This document shows positions 1 through 7,846 of a stretch of 64,000 nt of DNA, in pieces (the stretch's first letter is position 1; the number at the start of each line of letters is the position of its first letter). The notes beneath the pieces were generated by a model. It made no database searches. It worked only from the letters and a program-made list of their open reading frames with translations, and had not been told where the DNA came from. Source of the stretch: Hymenobacter canadensis. GTDB taxonomy: Bacteria > Bacteroidota > Bacteroidia > Cytophagales > Hymenobacteraceae. The stretch covers positions 1,922,001 to 1,986,000 of the forward strand of contig NZ_CP114767.1 of the NCBI RefSeq assembly GCF_027359925.1. The letters run 5' to 3'. Position numbers and translations under genes: made by a program.

Positions 1-614
1 ACGAAACCTTCCACGACCTGGAGGTGGTGTGCTACCAGGGCGAGCCGCACATTCACGAGGAAATGGAAGGCCTGCGCTTCCGCGTCGGCCCGAAATCCTT
101 CTACCAGACCAACTCAGAGGGCGCCTTCAACCTCTACAAAATCACCCGCGACTTCGCCCAACTCACCGGCTCGGAGCTGGTGTATGACCTCTACACCGGC
201 GCCGGCACCATCGCCAACTTCGTGGCCCGGCAGGCGAAACATGTAGTGGGCGTGGAGTATGTGGAATCGGCCGTGAAGGACGCCTACATCAACTCCGAAA
301 TCAACGGCACCACCAACACCGAGTTCTACGCCGGCGACATGAAGGACGTGCTCAACGCCGAGTTCATCCAGAAGCACGGCCGCCCCGACGTGGTCATCAC
401 TGACCCGCCCCGCGCCGGCATGCACCCCGACGTAGTGGCTCGCCTCCTCGAAATGCGCGCCCCCCGCATCGTCTACGTCAGCTGCAACCCCGGCACCCAG
501 GCCCGCGACCTGGAGCTGCTGGACGAAGCGTATAAAGTAGTAAAAGTGCAGCCCGTGGACATGTTCCCCCACACCCACCACGTGGAGAATGTGGTACTGC
601 TTGAGTTGCGGTAA
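1..614 (+). CDS. rlmD: 23S rRNA (uracil-5-)-methyltransferase RlmD/TrmA family, C-terminal part
   Basis: Partial gene; the reading frame is already open at the left edge, so the N-terminal TRAM and central parts lie outside the window. The visible part is the SAM-dependent methyltransferase domain: FYQTN entry motif, SAM-binding DLYTGAGTIANFVA, the DPPRAGMHPDVV motif, and VSCNPGTQARDL, which carries the nucleophilic cysteine of the RumA/TrmA family. Family members transfer a methyl group to C5 of a uracil in 23S rRNA or tRNA. Assignment to RlmD rather than another TrmA paralog is inference, because the diagnostic N-terminal Fe-S cysteines are not visible. Confidence 0.85.
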   Translation, partial: ETFHDLEVVCYQGEPHIHEEMEGLRFRVGPKSFYQTNSEGAFNLYKITRDFAQLTGSELVYDLYTGAGTIANFVARQAKHVVGVEYVESAVKDAYINSEINGTTNTEFYAGDMKDVLNAEFIQKHGRPDVVITDPPRAGMHPDVVARLLEMRAPRIVYVSCNPGTQARDLELLDEAYKVVKVQPVDMFPHTHHVENVVLLELR

Positions 615-631
615 CTGTCATCCTGAACGCC

Positions 632-994
632 GTGCTGACCCACGAAAAACTGGATGTTTATGCGCGCTACAAAGGCAACTGGGAAAACTGGCTACGTAGC
701 TCAGAAGGAATCTATAGTCTGCAAGCAGGCAAGCCCAGCTTGTTAACGGATGAAGATTGGTCTTTAATCGACAGGAGCGTACAGGACTTATATCTTATCC
801 AGAACGGACTGGCGGCCAAATCTTATACAGAAGAGCTTGAGGCCAAAGTATCGGCTCTTTGCGAGGACTCCACAGTTATGCAAAAGATGCGAGAACTGGT
901 CCCTTACCAGTATGGTCTCTGGAACCAGAAAATCTCGCCAGAACAATCTTTACTGATACGATTTATTGATTGGGTGTTTCGTTTGTTTGCCTGA
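632..994 (+). CDS. hypothetical protein, AT-richer than its neighbours
   Basis: A 120-residue soluble protein with no signal peptide and no membrane segment. I do not recognise a named domain. It is rich in Trp, Tyr and acidic residues and has a LTDEDWSLIDRSVQDLYLIQ block that looks like the core of a small helical family. The only start in reach is GTG, just after a short GTCATCCTGA-like repeat remnant (616-626), so the true N-terminus may have been altered. Base composition is visibly lower in GC than the flanking rlmD and thiL genes, as in the next gene, which suggests acquired accessory DNA. Whether it is still functional is unclear. Confidence 0.5.
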   Translation: MLTHEKLDVYARYKGNWENWLRSSEGIYSLQAGKPSLLTDEDWSLIDRSVQDLYLIQNGLAAKSYTEELEAKVSALCEDSTVMQKMRELVPYQYGLWNQKISPEQSLLIRFIDWVFRLFA

Positions 995-1063
995 TACCTT
1001 CAGCCTGCTAGATTATGAATCACACCAACGGCACGAACACAGCAAGTATCTTATTATCACCGA

Positions 1064-1447
1064 ATGGACGATTTGAAGCAGCTGGTCCTAAACGGTCCTC
1101 TAATTTTGGATGAATTGATTGCTTGGATGGATGGCGGCTCCGTCACACTCAAGCTCATTGATAGTAATGGCAGCGCATTCAATGTAGAGTTCGGCCAGAC
1201 GATGTTGCTTGAAAAGCAGTCGTACGGGAATACACCGGGGAGCTTCCTGCTTAATGGGAAGGAAGTGCCTATTAGATCTGATAGCGAAAACACACTACTG
1301 AGGGCTTTGCGCAACATCCATTTCAAGGATTCTCTTCCAGCAGACCAGCAAACAGCCACCAGAGTATGGATTCAGGAACTAATAGATTTTGTTGAATCCG
1401 AAGAGTATTTGCGTATAGCAGCTCTTATGGGCCGATTACCCAGTTGA
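1064..1447 (+). CDS. hypothetical protein
   Basis: A 127-residue soluble protein starting at ATG (MDDLKQLVLNG). No recognised domain; the middle (VTLKLIDSNGSAFNVEFGQ) looks like beta strands and the C-terminus like a helix. Its stop lies 11 nt before the ATG chosen for the next gene, so the two may be co-transcribed. It shares the lower GC of the preceding gene. No function can be assigned. Small unlinked cytosolic proteins like this pair are often immunity-type or orphan accessory genes, but nothing here proves that. Confidence 0.6.
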   Translation: MDDLKQLVLNGPLILDELIAWMDGGSVTLKLIDSNGSAFNVEFGQTMLLEKQSYGNTPGSFLLNGKEVPIRSDSENTLLRALRNIHFKDSLPADQQTATRVWIQELIDFVESEEYLRIAALMGRLPS

Positions 1448-1458
1448 AGACAGAACAT

Positions 1459-1833
1459 ATGGACTACACCAACGACCCAGAACTGAACGGCAAATACCTC
1501 GGCACCATCACCAAGGACTTTGCTACCGTGTCCGATACGCTGAGTGAGGCTTCCTCGCAGATCCGCAAGCGGGATATTTCCAAGTATCCCATTTTCGTGT
1601 TTGCCCGCCAGGAGGTGCCGTTGGGCGGCCTGCTCATCAACGCCGACGAGCTGAACCTGGAGTGGCACGTATTCGCCAGCTACCTGGAGCTGTTCGTGCA
1701 GCAGGGCATCGTGGGCCAAGACGGCATCGAAGCCTTCCAAAGCACCTACCGCGACGCCGACGAGTACTGCTGCCTGTTCGTGCTGGACGAGGAGTTCACC
1801 AACTTCGTCTACATCCCCTACCCGGAAGATTGA
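1459..1833 (+). CDS. conserved hypothetical protein of Bacteroidetes type
   Basis: 124 residues from ATG (MDYTNDPELNG); an in-frame TTG at 1444 would add five residues and overlap the previous stop, but ATG is preferred. The protein is acidic and soluble with no signal peptide. It contains ITKDFATVSDTLSEASSQIR and ends in DEEFTNFVYIPYPED, a pattern I associate with a conserved uncharacterised Cytophagales family; no biochemical role is known to me. GC content is back to the local average, so it probably belongs to the core genome unlike the two genes before it. It is followed directly by a large inverted repeat that would end transcription. Confidence 0.7.
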   Translation: MDYTNDPELNGKYLGTITKDFATVSDTLSEASSQIRKRDISKYPIFVFARQEVPLGGLLINADELNLEWHVFASYLELFVQQGIVGQDGIEAFQSTYRDADEYCCLFVLDEEFTNFVYIPYPED

Positions 1834-1837
1834 CAAT

Positions 1838-1943
1838 CCTGTCATCCTGAGCGGAGCGAAGGACCTTATTACGCTAGAACGGCAATCGTAGTAACGACTC
1901 GTTCTAGCGTAATAAGGTCCTTCGCTCCGCTCAGGATGACAGG
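1838..1943. repeat. 43-bp perfect inverted repeat, probable bidirectional terminator / REP-type element
   Basis: Left arm 1838-1880 and right arm 1901-1943 are exact reverse complements over 43 bp, separated by 20 nt. The outer ends carry the motif GTCATCCTGAGCGGAGCGAA, of a kind I know as dispersed in Hymenobacter genomes. It sits between two convergent genes (stops at 1833 and 1961), so it can end transcription from both sides. A degraded copy of the same motif (GTCATCCTGAACG) lies at 617-629. Confidence 0.9.
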
Positions 1944-1960
1944 GTTTCTATTCTACACCC

Positions 1961-2992
1961 CTACTCAAAGTGGTTGAACCCCTGGGCGCGGAGCGGGATT
2001 GGCTGACCGGCTTTGGTGATGAGGTTCGCGCCTTCGCTCTTGTCCACCATGTGGCCGATGATGGTGATGTCGGGGTGGTTCTTGATTTTGTCGTGGTCTG
2101 ACAAGGGCACGGTGAAGAGCAGCTCGTAGTCCTCGCCGCCGTTGAGCATGCACATGATGGGGTCGAGGTTAAACTCCTCGGCCACTTCCAGCGTGGGGTT
2201 GGCGATGGGTAGGTTCTCGGTGAACACGCGGGCCCCCGTGCCGCTGGCGGCACACAGGTGCAGCACCTCGGAGGCCAGCCCGTCGGAAATGTCAATCATG
2301 CTGGTGGGCACCACGCCCAGGTCGCGCAGCTCGTGCACCACGTCCATGCGGGCCTCGGGGCGCAGCTGGCGCTGCAGCACGTAGGGGTATTTATCCAGCT
2401 CAGGCTGGGTTTCGGGGTCGGCCTGCCAAGCTTGCTTTTCACGCTCCAGCACCTGCAGGCCCAGGTAGGCCCCGCCCAGGTCGCCAGTTACGCAGAGCAG
2501 GTCGTTGGGGCCGGCGCCGCTACGGCGCACGGCTTTGCCGGCTTCGGCCAGGCCCAGGGCCGTGATGCCGATGGTCAGGCCGCTGCGGCTGCCAGTGGTG
2601 TCGCCGCCCACTACGTCCACGTTGTAGGCCTCGCAGGCCAGCCGGATACCTTCGTACAGCTCCTCCACGGCTTCTACCGAGAAGCGCGACGGCACGCTCA
2701 GGGCCACCACAATCTGGGTGGGCAGGGCGTTCATGGCCGCCACATCCGATACGTTCACGGCCACGGCTTTGTAGCCCAGGTGTTTGAGCGGGCAGAATGT
2801 GAGGTCGAAGTGCACGCCTTCCACCAGCAGGTCGGTGCTGATGACCAGTTCCTGCCCGGCCGGGGGCGCCAGAATAGCCGCATCGTCGCCGATGCCGAGG
2901 ATGGTGCTGGGCTGCTGCAGGTGTACGGTTTCCTGAATCCGGCGGATCAACCCGAATTCGCCTACTTTATCAAGGGGAGTTACGTCGCTCAT
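1961..2992 (-). CDS. thiL: thiamine-monophosphate kinase
   Basis: 343 residues from the ATG at 2992 (MSDVTPLDKVGEFGLI); a longer in-frame reading would extend upstream through a repeat and is not supported. ThiL phosphorylates thiamine monophosphate to thiamine diphosphate, the last step of cofactor synthesis, in the cytosol. Visible family signatures: GIGDDAAIL near the N-terminus, DVVGGDTTGS in the middle, and MIDISDGLASEVLHL in the C-terminal AIR-synthase-like domain. The length matches the family. It is a stand-alone gene, not next to other thi genes here, and is bounded by the large inverted repeat downstream and a 30-bp repeat immediately upstream of its start. Confidence 0.93.
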   Translation of the reverse strand: MSDVTPLDKVGEFGLIRRIQETVHLQQPSTILGIGDDAAILAPPAGQELVISTDLLVEGVHFDLTFCPLKHLGYKAVAVNVSDVAAMNALPTQIVVALSVPSRFSVEAVEELYEGIRLACEAYNVDVVGGDTTGSRSGLTIGITALGLAEAGKAVRRSGAGPNDLLCVTGDLGGAYLGLQVLEREKQAWQADPETQPELDKYPYVLQRQLRPEARMDVVHELRDLGVVPTSMIDISDGLASEVLHLCAASGTGARVFTENLPIANPTLEVAEEFNLDPIMCMLNGGEDYELLFTVPLSDHDKIKNHPDITIIGHMVDKSEGANLITKAGQPIPLRAQGFNHFE

Positions 2993-2995
2993 TAG

Positions 2996-3238
2996 AATCG
3001 CTGATTTGCGCTGATTGTGCTGATTGGCTGGCCTGTTCACCAAGTAATGCCCGGCTGCCCGGCTACCATGGGCGCCAGGAGCAAAGGTACGACAGGAAGT
3101 CGGCGGCCCATATTCCGGCCAGACCGCCAGCGCTTCTCTCCATGAGCCCACAAAACAACGAGGCCCACGATAAGTCGTGGGCCTCGTTGCTCTTCAAAAA
3201 ATCAGCGCAATCAATACAATCAGCGCAAATCAGCGATT
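2996..3238. repeat. pair of 30-bp inverted repeats flanking a terminator
   Basis: The arms 2996-3025 and 3209-3238 are reverse complements with two mismatches. Each is internally built from short near-repeats of the type GCTGATTTGCGCTGATT. The left copy begins 4 bp upstream of the thiL start codon and the right copy reaches the stop codon of the T9SS cargo gene. The 183 bp between the arms hold a terminator hairpin (3156-3189) and otherwise nothing coding. The arrangement looks like a small non-coding repetitive element between two genes. Confidence 0.75.
3156..3189 (-). terminator. Rho-independent terminator of the T9SS cargo gene
   Basis: 15-bp perfect stem (3156-3170 with 3175-3189, loop of 4 nt). 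On the minus strand it is followed by a short T run (GTTTTG), placed correctly to end the gene that stops at 3238. Confidence 0.75.
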
Positions 3239-4317
3239 TACTTCACCATCAGTTCTTTGTAGAGCTTGGTCTGGCCGTCTTTCGAGATGAACTGCACGAA
3301 GTACAGACCAGCCTTCAGGCCCGAGATGTCGAGCGTGATTTTCTCCGTCGATAAGCCCTGCGGCTGCGCCGTGATGGACTGGCCGAGGTTGTTCATCACC
3401 ACGATAGAGCCCACCTTCACATCCTTCAGCTCGACGAACGCCGTGCCGCTGGCGGGGTTAGGATACACGCTGATGCCGTTGTTGAACTTCTCCAGCACCT
3501 TCAGCGGGCCGTAGGTACCGAACGGGCCTATGTAGTCGTTGTGCTCGCCGAGGCGAGAAAAACTCTGGGCAGCCGGATCCGCAGTGCCACCGCCAGATGG
3601 AAACGCTGACGAATAGGATTCCCACTCAGTAGATATATTGTAGCCTGTTCTAACGGTAGGAGTTCCTCCTTGTTGTTGAGGATTCACACGTACACCGGAT
3701 GAAACACTAGCCCGACGAATCAATGACTGATTAGCCGACGTTACCAGTGTACCTCCGGCATCTTGCGCCGACCAAGACGTACCAGGGTCTTGACCAATAA
3801 CGCCAAAGATATCTACCAGAACTGGAGTGCCTGTGCCGGCAGTGCCGCTTGTCCAGCGTACTAGCGCCAAAGCGTCGTTGCCGTTGTGATAGGCAACACC
3901 GCCACGTACCAGTGTTACGTTTGGAGTTACAGTGCCTACCGGGAAAGACGCCAGCTGGTCGGCTTTGCTGGTAATGGCTGTAATGGTGGCTTCGCCGTTG
4001 GCATACACGAAAGTAGCAGCGGAATTGAGCGTGTTAGCGCCCGTGCGGCGTACCAGCCTCTCTTCTTCGGTTACGGTAGCGCTGCCGTTGGAATAGCGGC
4101 GAATGGAGTAGGCATTCAGGCTAACCGACGAAGACGTGGGGTTGAAGACTTCGAGGGCCCGTTCGTTGCCGGTGGAGTTGGAAACGCCGCCGTTGTAGCT
4201 GATGCCCGACTGGTGAGCACCCTCGGTGTATTCCGATAGGAACAACTCGGTGCCCTGGCCGCGGGAAGTAGCCGCTGCCAGCAGCAGGGCTGACACTAAT
4301 ACGTAATGTTTTTTCAT
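3238..4317 (-). CDS. secreted protein with lamin-tail-like domain and T9SS type A sorting domain
   Basis: 359 residues with a signal peptide (MKKHYVLVSALLLAAATSRG, cleavage near residue 20). Residues about 22-200 resemble a lamin-tail/LTD fold as found in secreted nucleases and surface proteins (LFLSEYTEG, NERALEVFNPTSSSVSLNAYSIRRY). The last 80 residues are a T9SS type A sorting domain: VYPNPASGTAFVELKD, DISGLKAGLYFVQF and a basic end KLYKELMVK. It is therefore predicted to cross the outer membrane by T9SS and be anchored or released. No catalytic domain is visible between the two modules, so its substrate or partner is unknown. Monocistronic, with its own terminator. Confidence 0.85.
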   Translation of the reverse strand: MKKHYVLVSALLLAAATSRGQGTELFLSEYTEGAHQSGISYNGGVSNSTGNERALEVFNPTSSSVSLNAYSIRRYSNGSATVTEEERLVRRTGANTLNSAATFVYANGEATITAITSKADQLASFPVGTVTPNVTLVRGGVAYHNGNDALALVRWTSGTAGTGTPVLVDIFGVIGQDPGTSWSAQDAGGTLVTSANQSLIRRASVSSGVRVNPQQQGGTPTVRTGYNISTEWESYSSAFPSGGGTADPAAQSFSRLGEHNDYIGPFGTYGPLKVLEKFNNGISVYPNPASGTAFVELKDVKVGSIVVMNNLGQSITAQPQGLSTEKITLDISGLKAGLYFVQFISKDGQTKLYKELMVK

Positions 4318-4625
4318 GAAGAAGGTTGGTCAGTGGTTCACTAAACTGCGGCCGAAGATAGGCACTTTGCGCGGGGTTTATACGTTATCAGCGCGTAAAA
4401 CGCACATCGTCTATATAGGCAAGCATCCTGATTATCAGGCATGATACAGCATAAACACCCCGATTTCATTGCGCCTTTTTGTCCGGCCAAATGCCACTCA
4501 GCCGTCCGGACCGGCCGCTTAGCGGTAGCCAACGGCGCAGAACAGCCTTGCTCTCATTATCGTCAATTAGCATTTACTCGTTGCCGAGTGCTTTCTTCGC
4601 TGCCCCGAACCGCTTTTCCCTGCTT
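4318..4625. other. intergenic region between divergent genes
   Basis: 308 bp separating the T9SS cargo gene (minus) from a lipoprotein gene (plus); both promoters should lie here. A 13-bp palindrome (CCTGATTATCAGG) is at 4427-4439. I see no convincing TAnnTTTG box and no coding sequence. Confidence 0.5.
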
Positions 4626-5198
4626 ATGAAAAACACCGTTTGGCTGGCGTTGATGCTGGCCGCTTTCACCGCCTGCAACCGCACGCCCAAAGCCGTTGAT
4701 CCGGCGTCGGCCTCAGCCGCGAAGGAGCAGCTGAGCGTGCTGCGCGATTCCGTGGACGTGCGCTGGACGCAGATGATGGCCAGCGACGACGCCAAGATTG
4801 TGGCCCAGGCCCAGATTCTGAACGAGCTGGAGCGCAGCCCCGGCGCCAACCAGCCGCAGCTGCAGCTCCTGGACCGCGCCAACAGCCGCCTCAAGGCCCT
4901 CCGCTACCAGCAGCTCAGCATGCAGTCGGCCCAGATTGACCGCTACGACTCCGCCCAGGATTCGCTGCTCACGGCCCTGCGCGGCCTCGTGACGACACCA
5001 GGCGCCGCCAGCACCACCGTGCAGAATACGCTGGAAACCATCGGCCAGTACGACGGGCAGGTGGTGGGCTACCGCGTTCAGTACGACCGCGCCGCCAAGC
5101 AGTTCAACAGCTACCTGCAACTGCATGAGAGCCAGTTGCAAGGCAAGGCATCCAGCAAGACTCTGGCACCGCTCCCGCTGTTTGAGCTGCAGAATTAG
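4626..5198 (+). CDS. small lipoprotein, function unknown
   Basis: 190 residues from ATG at 4626; the longer reading frame upstream has no lipoprotein signal and is not used. MKNTVWLALMLAAFTAC gives a clear lipobox (AFTAC) with the lipidated Cys at residue 17. The mature part is almost entirely helical, rich in Gln, Leu and Ala with spaced heptad-like leucines (LDRANSRLKALRYQQLSMQ), so it is probably a helical-bundle or coiled-coil periplasmic lipoprotein. No named domain recognised. No operon partner is close; the nearest downstream hairpin is at 5367-5394. Confidence 0.75.
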   Translation: MKNTVWLALMLAAFTACNRTPKAVDPASASAAKEQLSVLRDSVDVRWTQMMASDDAKIVAQAQILNELERSPGANQPQLQLLDRANSRLKALRYQQLSMQSAQIDRYDSAQDSLLTALRGLVTTPGAASTTVQNTLETIGQYDGQVVGYRVQYDRAAKQFNSYLQLHESQLQGKASSKTLAPLPLFELQN

Positions 5199-5503
5199 CA
5201 CTGGCGTTCCAGCCACCGCAACCCAGGCCGCCCATCGGAACGAGGCAGTGCCGCACAAAAAAAATTGGGCCATGCAACCTATCCGGTCAATCACGACTCC
5301 TTGCTCAAACCGATAGCTGAGGTGCTATGCACCCCAACCTGTCTGGTTGAGTTGGTTGTGGAAAAGGCGACCGGTACTTACCGGCCGCTTTTTTACGTTT
5401 TAGCGGTTTGCTTATTGGCTCTGAATGATACCCTTGCAACCTCTGGTTGAGTTCCGGCATCTTACTGATACTGATTTTCTCACCTTCAATCCAACCAGAG
5501 CTT
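5199..5503. other. intergenic region with terminator and inverted repeat
   Basis: 305 bp with no gene. It holds the hairpin at 5367-5394 and a pair of 9-bp inverted repeats (5441-5449, CTCTGGTTG; 5492-5500, CAACCAGAG), the second ending 3 bp before the next start codon, a position that could affect expression of the following lipoprotein. Confidence 0.5.
5367..5394 (+). terminator. probable terminator
   Basis: 9-bp stem with one mismatch (GCGACCGGT at 5367-5375 with ACCGGCCGC at 5380-5388, loop ACTT), followed by six T. Ends plus-strand transcripts from the lipoprotein gene at 4626. Confidence 0.65.
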
Positions 5504-5848
5504 ATGCTTCAAAACTACACCTTGCGTTTTGGGCTGCTTCTTGCCGGCCTGCTGACAGTGGCCTGCGCTAGAGAAGTCGACGAGCCGCAGCCTGACAGCT
5601 GCAATACTTCTGCCACCATCCAGTACCCGTTGTGCAACGTCCTCAACTGCGCGCAGCATCCCATTCTGCTGGTACTGGCCGACGGCAGGCAACTCAAGCC
5701 ATCGGGGGCGGTGTGGAGCAGCTTCTGGAGTAACCTGGGCACACCCGCGCCGCAACGCGTCCGGATGTCCTATCAACTACTCCCGACCCAGGCCATCTAC
5801 ACTTGGGGCAACGCTGAAATCAGTTGCATTAGCTCAGTTCAGGAGTAA
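5504..5848 (+). CDS. small lipoprotein, function unknown
   Basis: 114 residues from the ATG at 5504. MLQNYTLRFGLLLAGLLTVAC is a signal peptide ending in a lipobox (LTVAC, Cys at residue 21), followed by an acidic linker REVDEPQPD. The mature part has four further cysteines (near CNTSATIQYPLCNVLNCAQHP and CISS), so disulfides are likely after export. No domain recognised. Followed by a bidirectional terminator shared with the convergent M3 peptidase gene. Confidence 0.75.
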   Translation: MLQNYTLRFGLLLAGLLTVACAREVDEPQPDSCNTSATIQYPLCNVLNCAQHPILLVLADGRQLKPSGAVWSSFWSNLGTPAPQRVRMSYQLLPTQAIYTWGNAEISCISSVQE

Positions 5849-5891
5849 CCAGCAAGTTCAGGTTCAACCTGACCATACATCAGCTTACACA

Positions 5892-5923
5892 CGAAACGCC
5901 CAGCTACAGTAGCCGGGCGTTCG
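5892..5923. terminator. bidirectional terminator between convergent genes
   Basis: Stem of ACGCCCAGCT with AGCCGGGCGT (one mismatch), extended by flanking complementary bases, between stops at 5848 (plus) and 5966 (minus). Confidence 0.65.
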
Positions 5924-5965
5924 TGCTTGTATGGTTTTGGTTGAATCGTTTATAGCAGAAACCTG

Positions 5966-7708
5966 CTACAGCTTCGCCATTTCGTCGCGCACGAAGTCGG
6001 CGAGGGTACGCAGGTACCCGGTGCTGAAATCGAAGCGGATGCCGGCAGCGGCGTAGATGTCGCCGATGGGCGCGGTGTAGCCCAGGGCCAAGGCCTGCTT
6101 GTAAGCAGCCAGCCCCTGCGTGGGGTTCTGGCGGAAGTTGCGCCACACGGCAATGGCGCCGAGCTGCGCCATGGCGTACTCGATGTAGTAGAACGGCACT
6201 TCGTAGAGGTGCAGCTGCTTCTGCCACAGGTAGGGTTTGATGCCTTCCAGGCCCTTCCAGCTCACAGTGCGCTGGTTGAACTCGTCGAATACCTGCTGCC
6301 ATTGCTGGTGGCGCTGCTCCTCGGTATGCGTGGGGTTTTCGTAGATCCAGTGCTGGAACTTGTCGATGGTAGCCACCCACGGGAAGGTTTCGAGCACGCC
6401 TTCCAGGTGCGTTTTCTTGGCGCGGCGCAGCTCGTCGGGGTCGGTGAAGAACACGTCCCAGTGGTCCATGCTCATCAGCTCCATGCTCATGGAGGCCAGT
6501 TCCGCTACTTCGGACGGTGGGTGCTTGTCGGCGCCGAGCGGCAGATTGCGGGTCAGGAACGAATGCACGGCGTGGCCGCCTTCGTGTAGCATGGTCACCA
6601 CGTCGCGCAGCGAGCTGGTGGCGTTCATGAAGATGAACGGCACGCCGGTTTCGTCGAGCGGGTAGTTGTAGCCGCCGGGGGCCTTGCCCTTGCGGCTTTC
6701 CAGGTCGAGGTGGCCCATCTGGCGCATGGTGCGCAGGCAGTCGCCGAGGTAGGGGTCGAGGCGCTGGAACACGTCGATGGTCTTTTCCAGCAGCTCTGCC
6801 CCCGTCCCGAAGGGCCGCAGCGGCGCTTTGCCGCTCACGTCCACGTCCAGGTCCCAGGGGCGCAGTTCGGGCAGGCCCAGATCCTGGCGGCGCTCCAGGT
6901 CGAGGTCGTCGATGAGCGGCACCACGGTTTCGCGGATGGCCCGATGGAAGTTGAAGCAGTCCTGCGGGGTGTAGTCGAACCGACCCAGCGCGGCAAACAT
7001 GTAGTCGCGGAAGTTGGCGAAACCGGCATTCAGCGCTACCTGATGGCGCAGCCCGATCAGCTCCGTAAACAGCGCGTCGAGTGGCTCCGAGTCGCGGAGG
7101 CGGCGGGCCTGAATGGCGCGGTAGGCATCTTCGCGCACGGTGCGGTCGGTGCTCTTGAGGCGGTCGGCGGCGCGGGGCAGCGTCACTTCTTCGCCGTCAA
7201 ACGTGACGGTCATGGCGCCGGCAATGGCAGCGTATTGCTGCTGCTTGGTGCTGATGTCGGTTTTGAGCGGAATGTTCTCAGCGCGGTAGATTTCCAGCGC
7301 CTGCCGCACCGAGCGCAGAAACACGCGGTACTTCTGCGAGTCCAGCTCTGGCAGAAATTCCGAGGCCAGCATCTTCTCGTTGAGGGCATGGTCGTAGGGC
7401 GCCACGTTGGGCTCAATCTCACTCACGAAGTACTGAAACGCCGTGCTGCGGGCCTCGTCCTGGGTGTCGCAAGTCATGCGGATGTAGCGCCAGGCCAAGT
7501 CCTCGCTCAGCGCCGACTCCAGCTCCGAGCGGTCGAGCAGCCAGCGCTCCAGCTCCGCGCCGGAATGGATGGTCCGGTCGCACAGCTCCACAAAAAACGG
7601 CTCCAGCGCCGCCCAATCCGTCACCGAGTAGTCTTCGGGCAGATAGTGGCGGGGCGGGCGCTGGGTATCGGTAGCCGAGGCAGTCGGCATTTCAGAGGAA
7701 GTAGACAT
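5966..7708 (-). CDS. M3 family oligoendopeptidase (PepF type)
   Basis: 580 residues from the ATG at 7708 (MSTSSEMPTASATD). It is a cytosolic zinc metallopeptidase that should degrade short oligopeptides. The active-site HEGGH sits near residue 375 (MLHEGGHAVHSFL) and the third-ligand region follows (PPSEVAELASMSMELMS). The substrate-channel C-terminal part (YYIEYAMAQLGAIAVW and a Gly/Tyr-rich loop) is typical of oligoendopeptidase F-like enzymes. Length is normal for the family. There is no signal peptide. It lies downstream of the 2Fe-2S reductase gene on the same strand but is separated from it by about 140 bp of palindromic sequence, so it is probably transcribed on its own. Confidence 0.92.
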   Translation of the reverse strand: MSTSSEMPTASATDTQRPPRHYLPEDYSVTDWAALEPFFVELCDRTIHSGAELERWLLDRSELESALSEDLAWRYIRMTCDTQDEARSTAFQYFVSEIEPNVAPYDHALNEKMLASEFLPELDSQKYRVFLRSVRQALEIYRAENIPLKTDISTKQQQYAAIAGAMTVTFDGEEVTLPRAADRLKSTDRTVREDAYRAIQARRLRDSEPLDALFTELIGLRHQVALNAGFANFRDYMFAALGRFDYTPQDCFNFHRAIRETVVPLIDDLDLERRQDLGLPELRPWDLDVDVSGKAPLRPFGTGAELLEKTIDVFQRLDPYLGDCLRTMRQMGHLDLESRKGKAPGGYNYPLDETGVPFIFMNATSSLRDVVTMLHEGGHAVHSFLTRNLPLGADKHPPSEVAELASMSMELMSMDHWDVFFTDPDELRRAKKTHLEGVLETFPWVATIDKFQHWIYENPTHTEEQRHQQWQQVFDEFNQRTVSWKGLEGIKPYLWQKQLHLYEVPFYYIEYAMAQLGAIAVWRNFRQNPTQGLAAYKQALALGYTAPIGDIYAAAGIRFDFSTGYLRTLADFVRDEMAKL

Positions 7709-7745
7709 AGAAGCTCGGATACGGGGGAAATGGGCGGCGGGGTAT

Positions 7746-7832
7746 GGTACCACTATCGTTGGCCGATGCGGTTAAGGTCGTTCAACGATAGTGGTGTCAC
7801 GAGGCCCTGCAGGCAACTCGTGGTACCACGAC
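7746..7832. repeat. cluster of three palindromic structures
   Basis: Contains a 13-bp inverted repeat (7749-7761 with 7783-7795, ACCACTATCGTTG), a nested hairpin with outer CACGAG/CTCGTG and inner GCC..GGC arms (about 7798-7824), and the palindrome CGTGGTACCACG (7821-7832). It fills most of the space between two same-strand genes, so it could be the terminator of the reductase gene or a repeat insertion upstream of the peptidase gene. Confidence 0.6.
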
Positions 7833-7846
7833 GGTTGCTACAGGCG

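Noticed and set aside
2993..3151. Extension of ThiL to a start at 3151
   Set aside because: The added residues have no ThiL similarity and are partly encoded by a 30-bp intergenic repeat; the ATG at 2992 gives the normal length.
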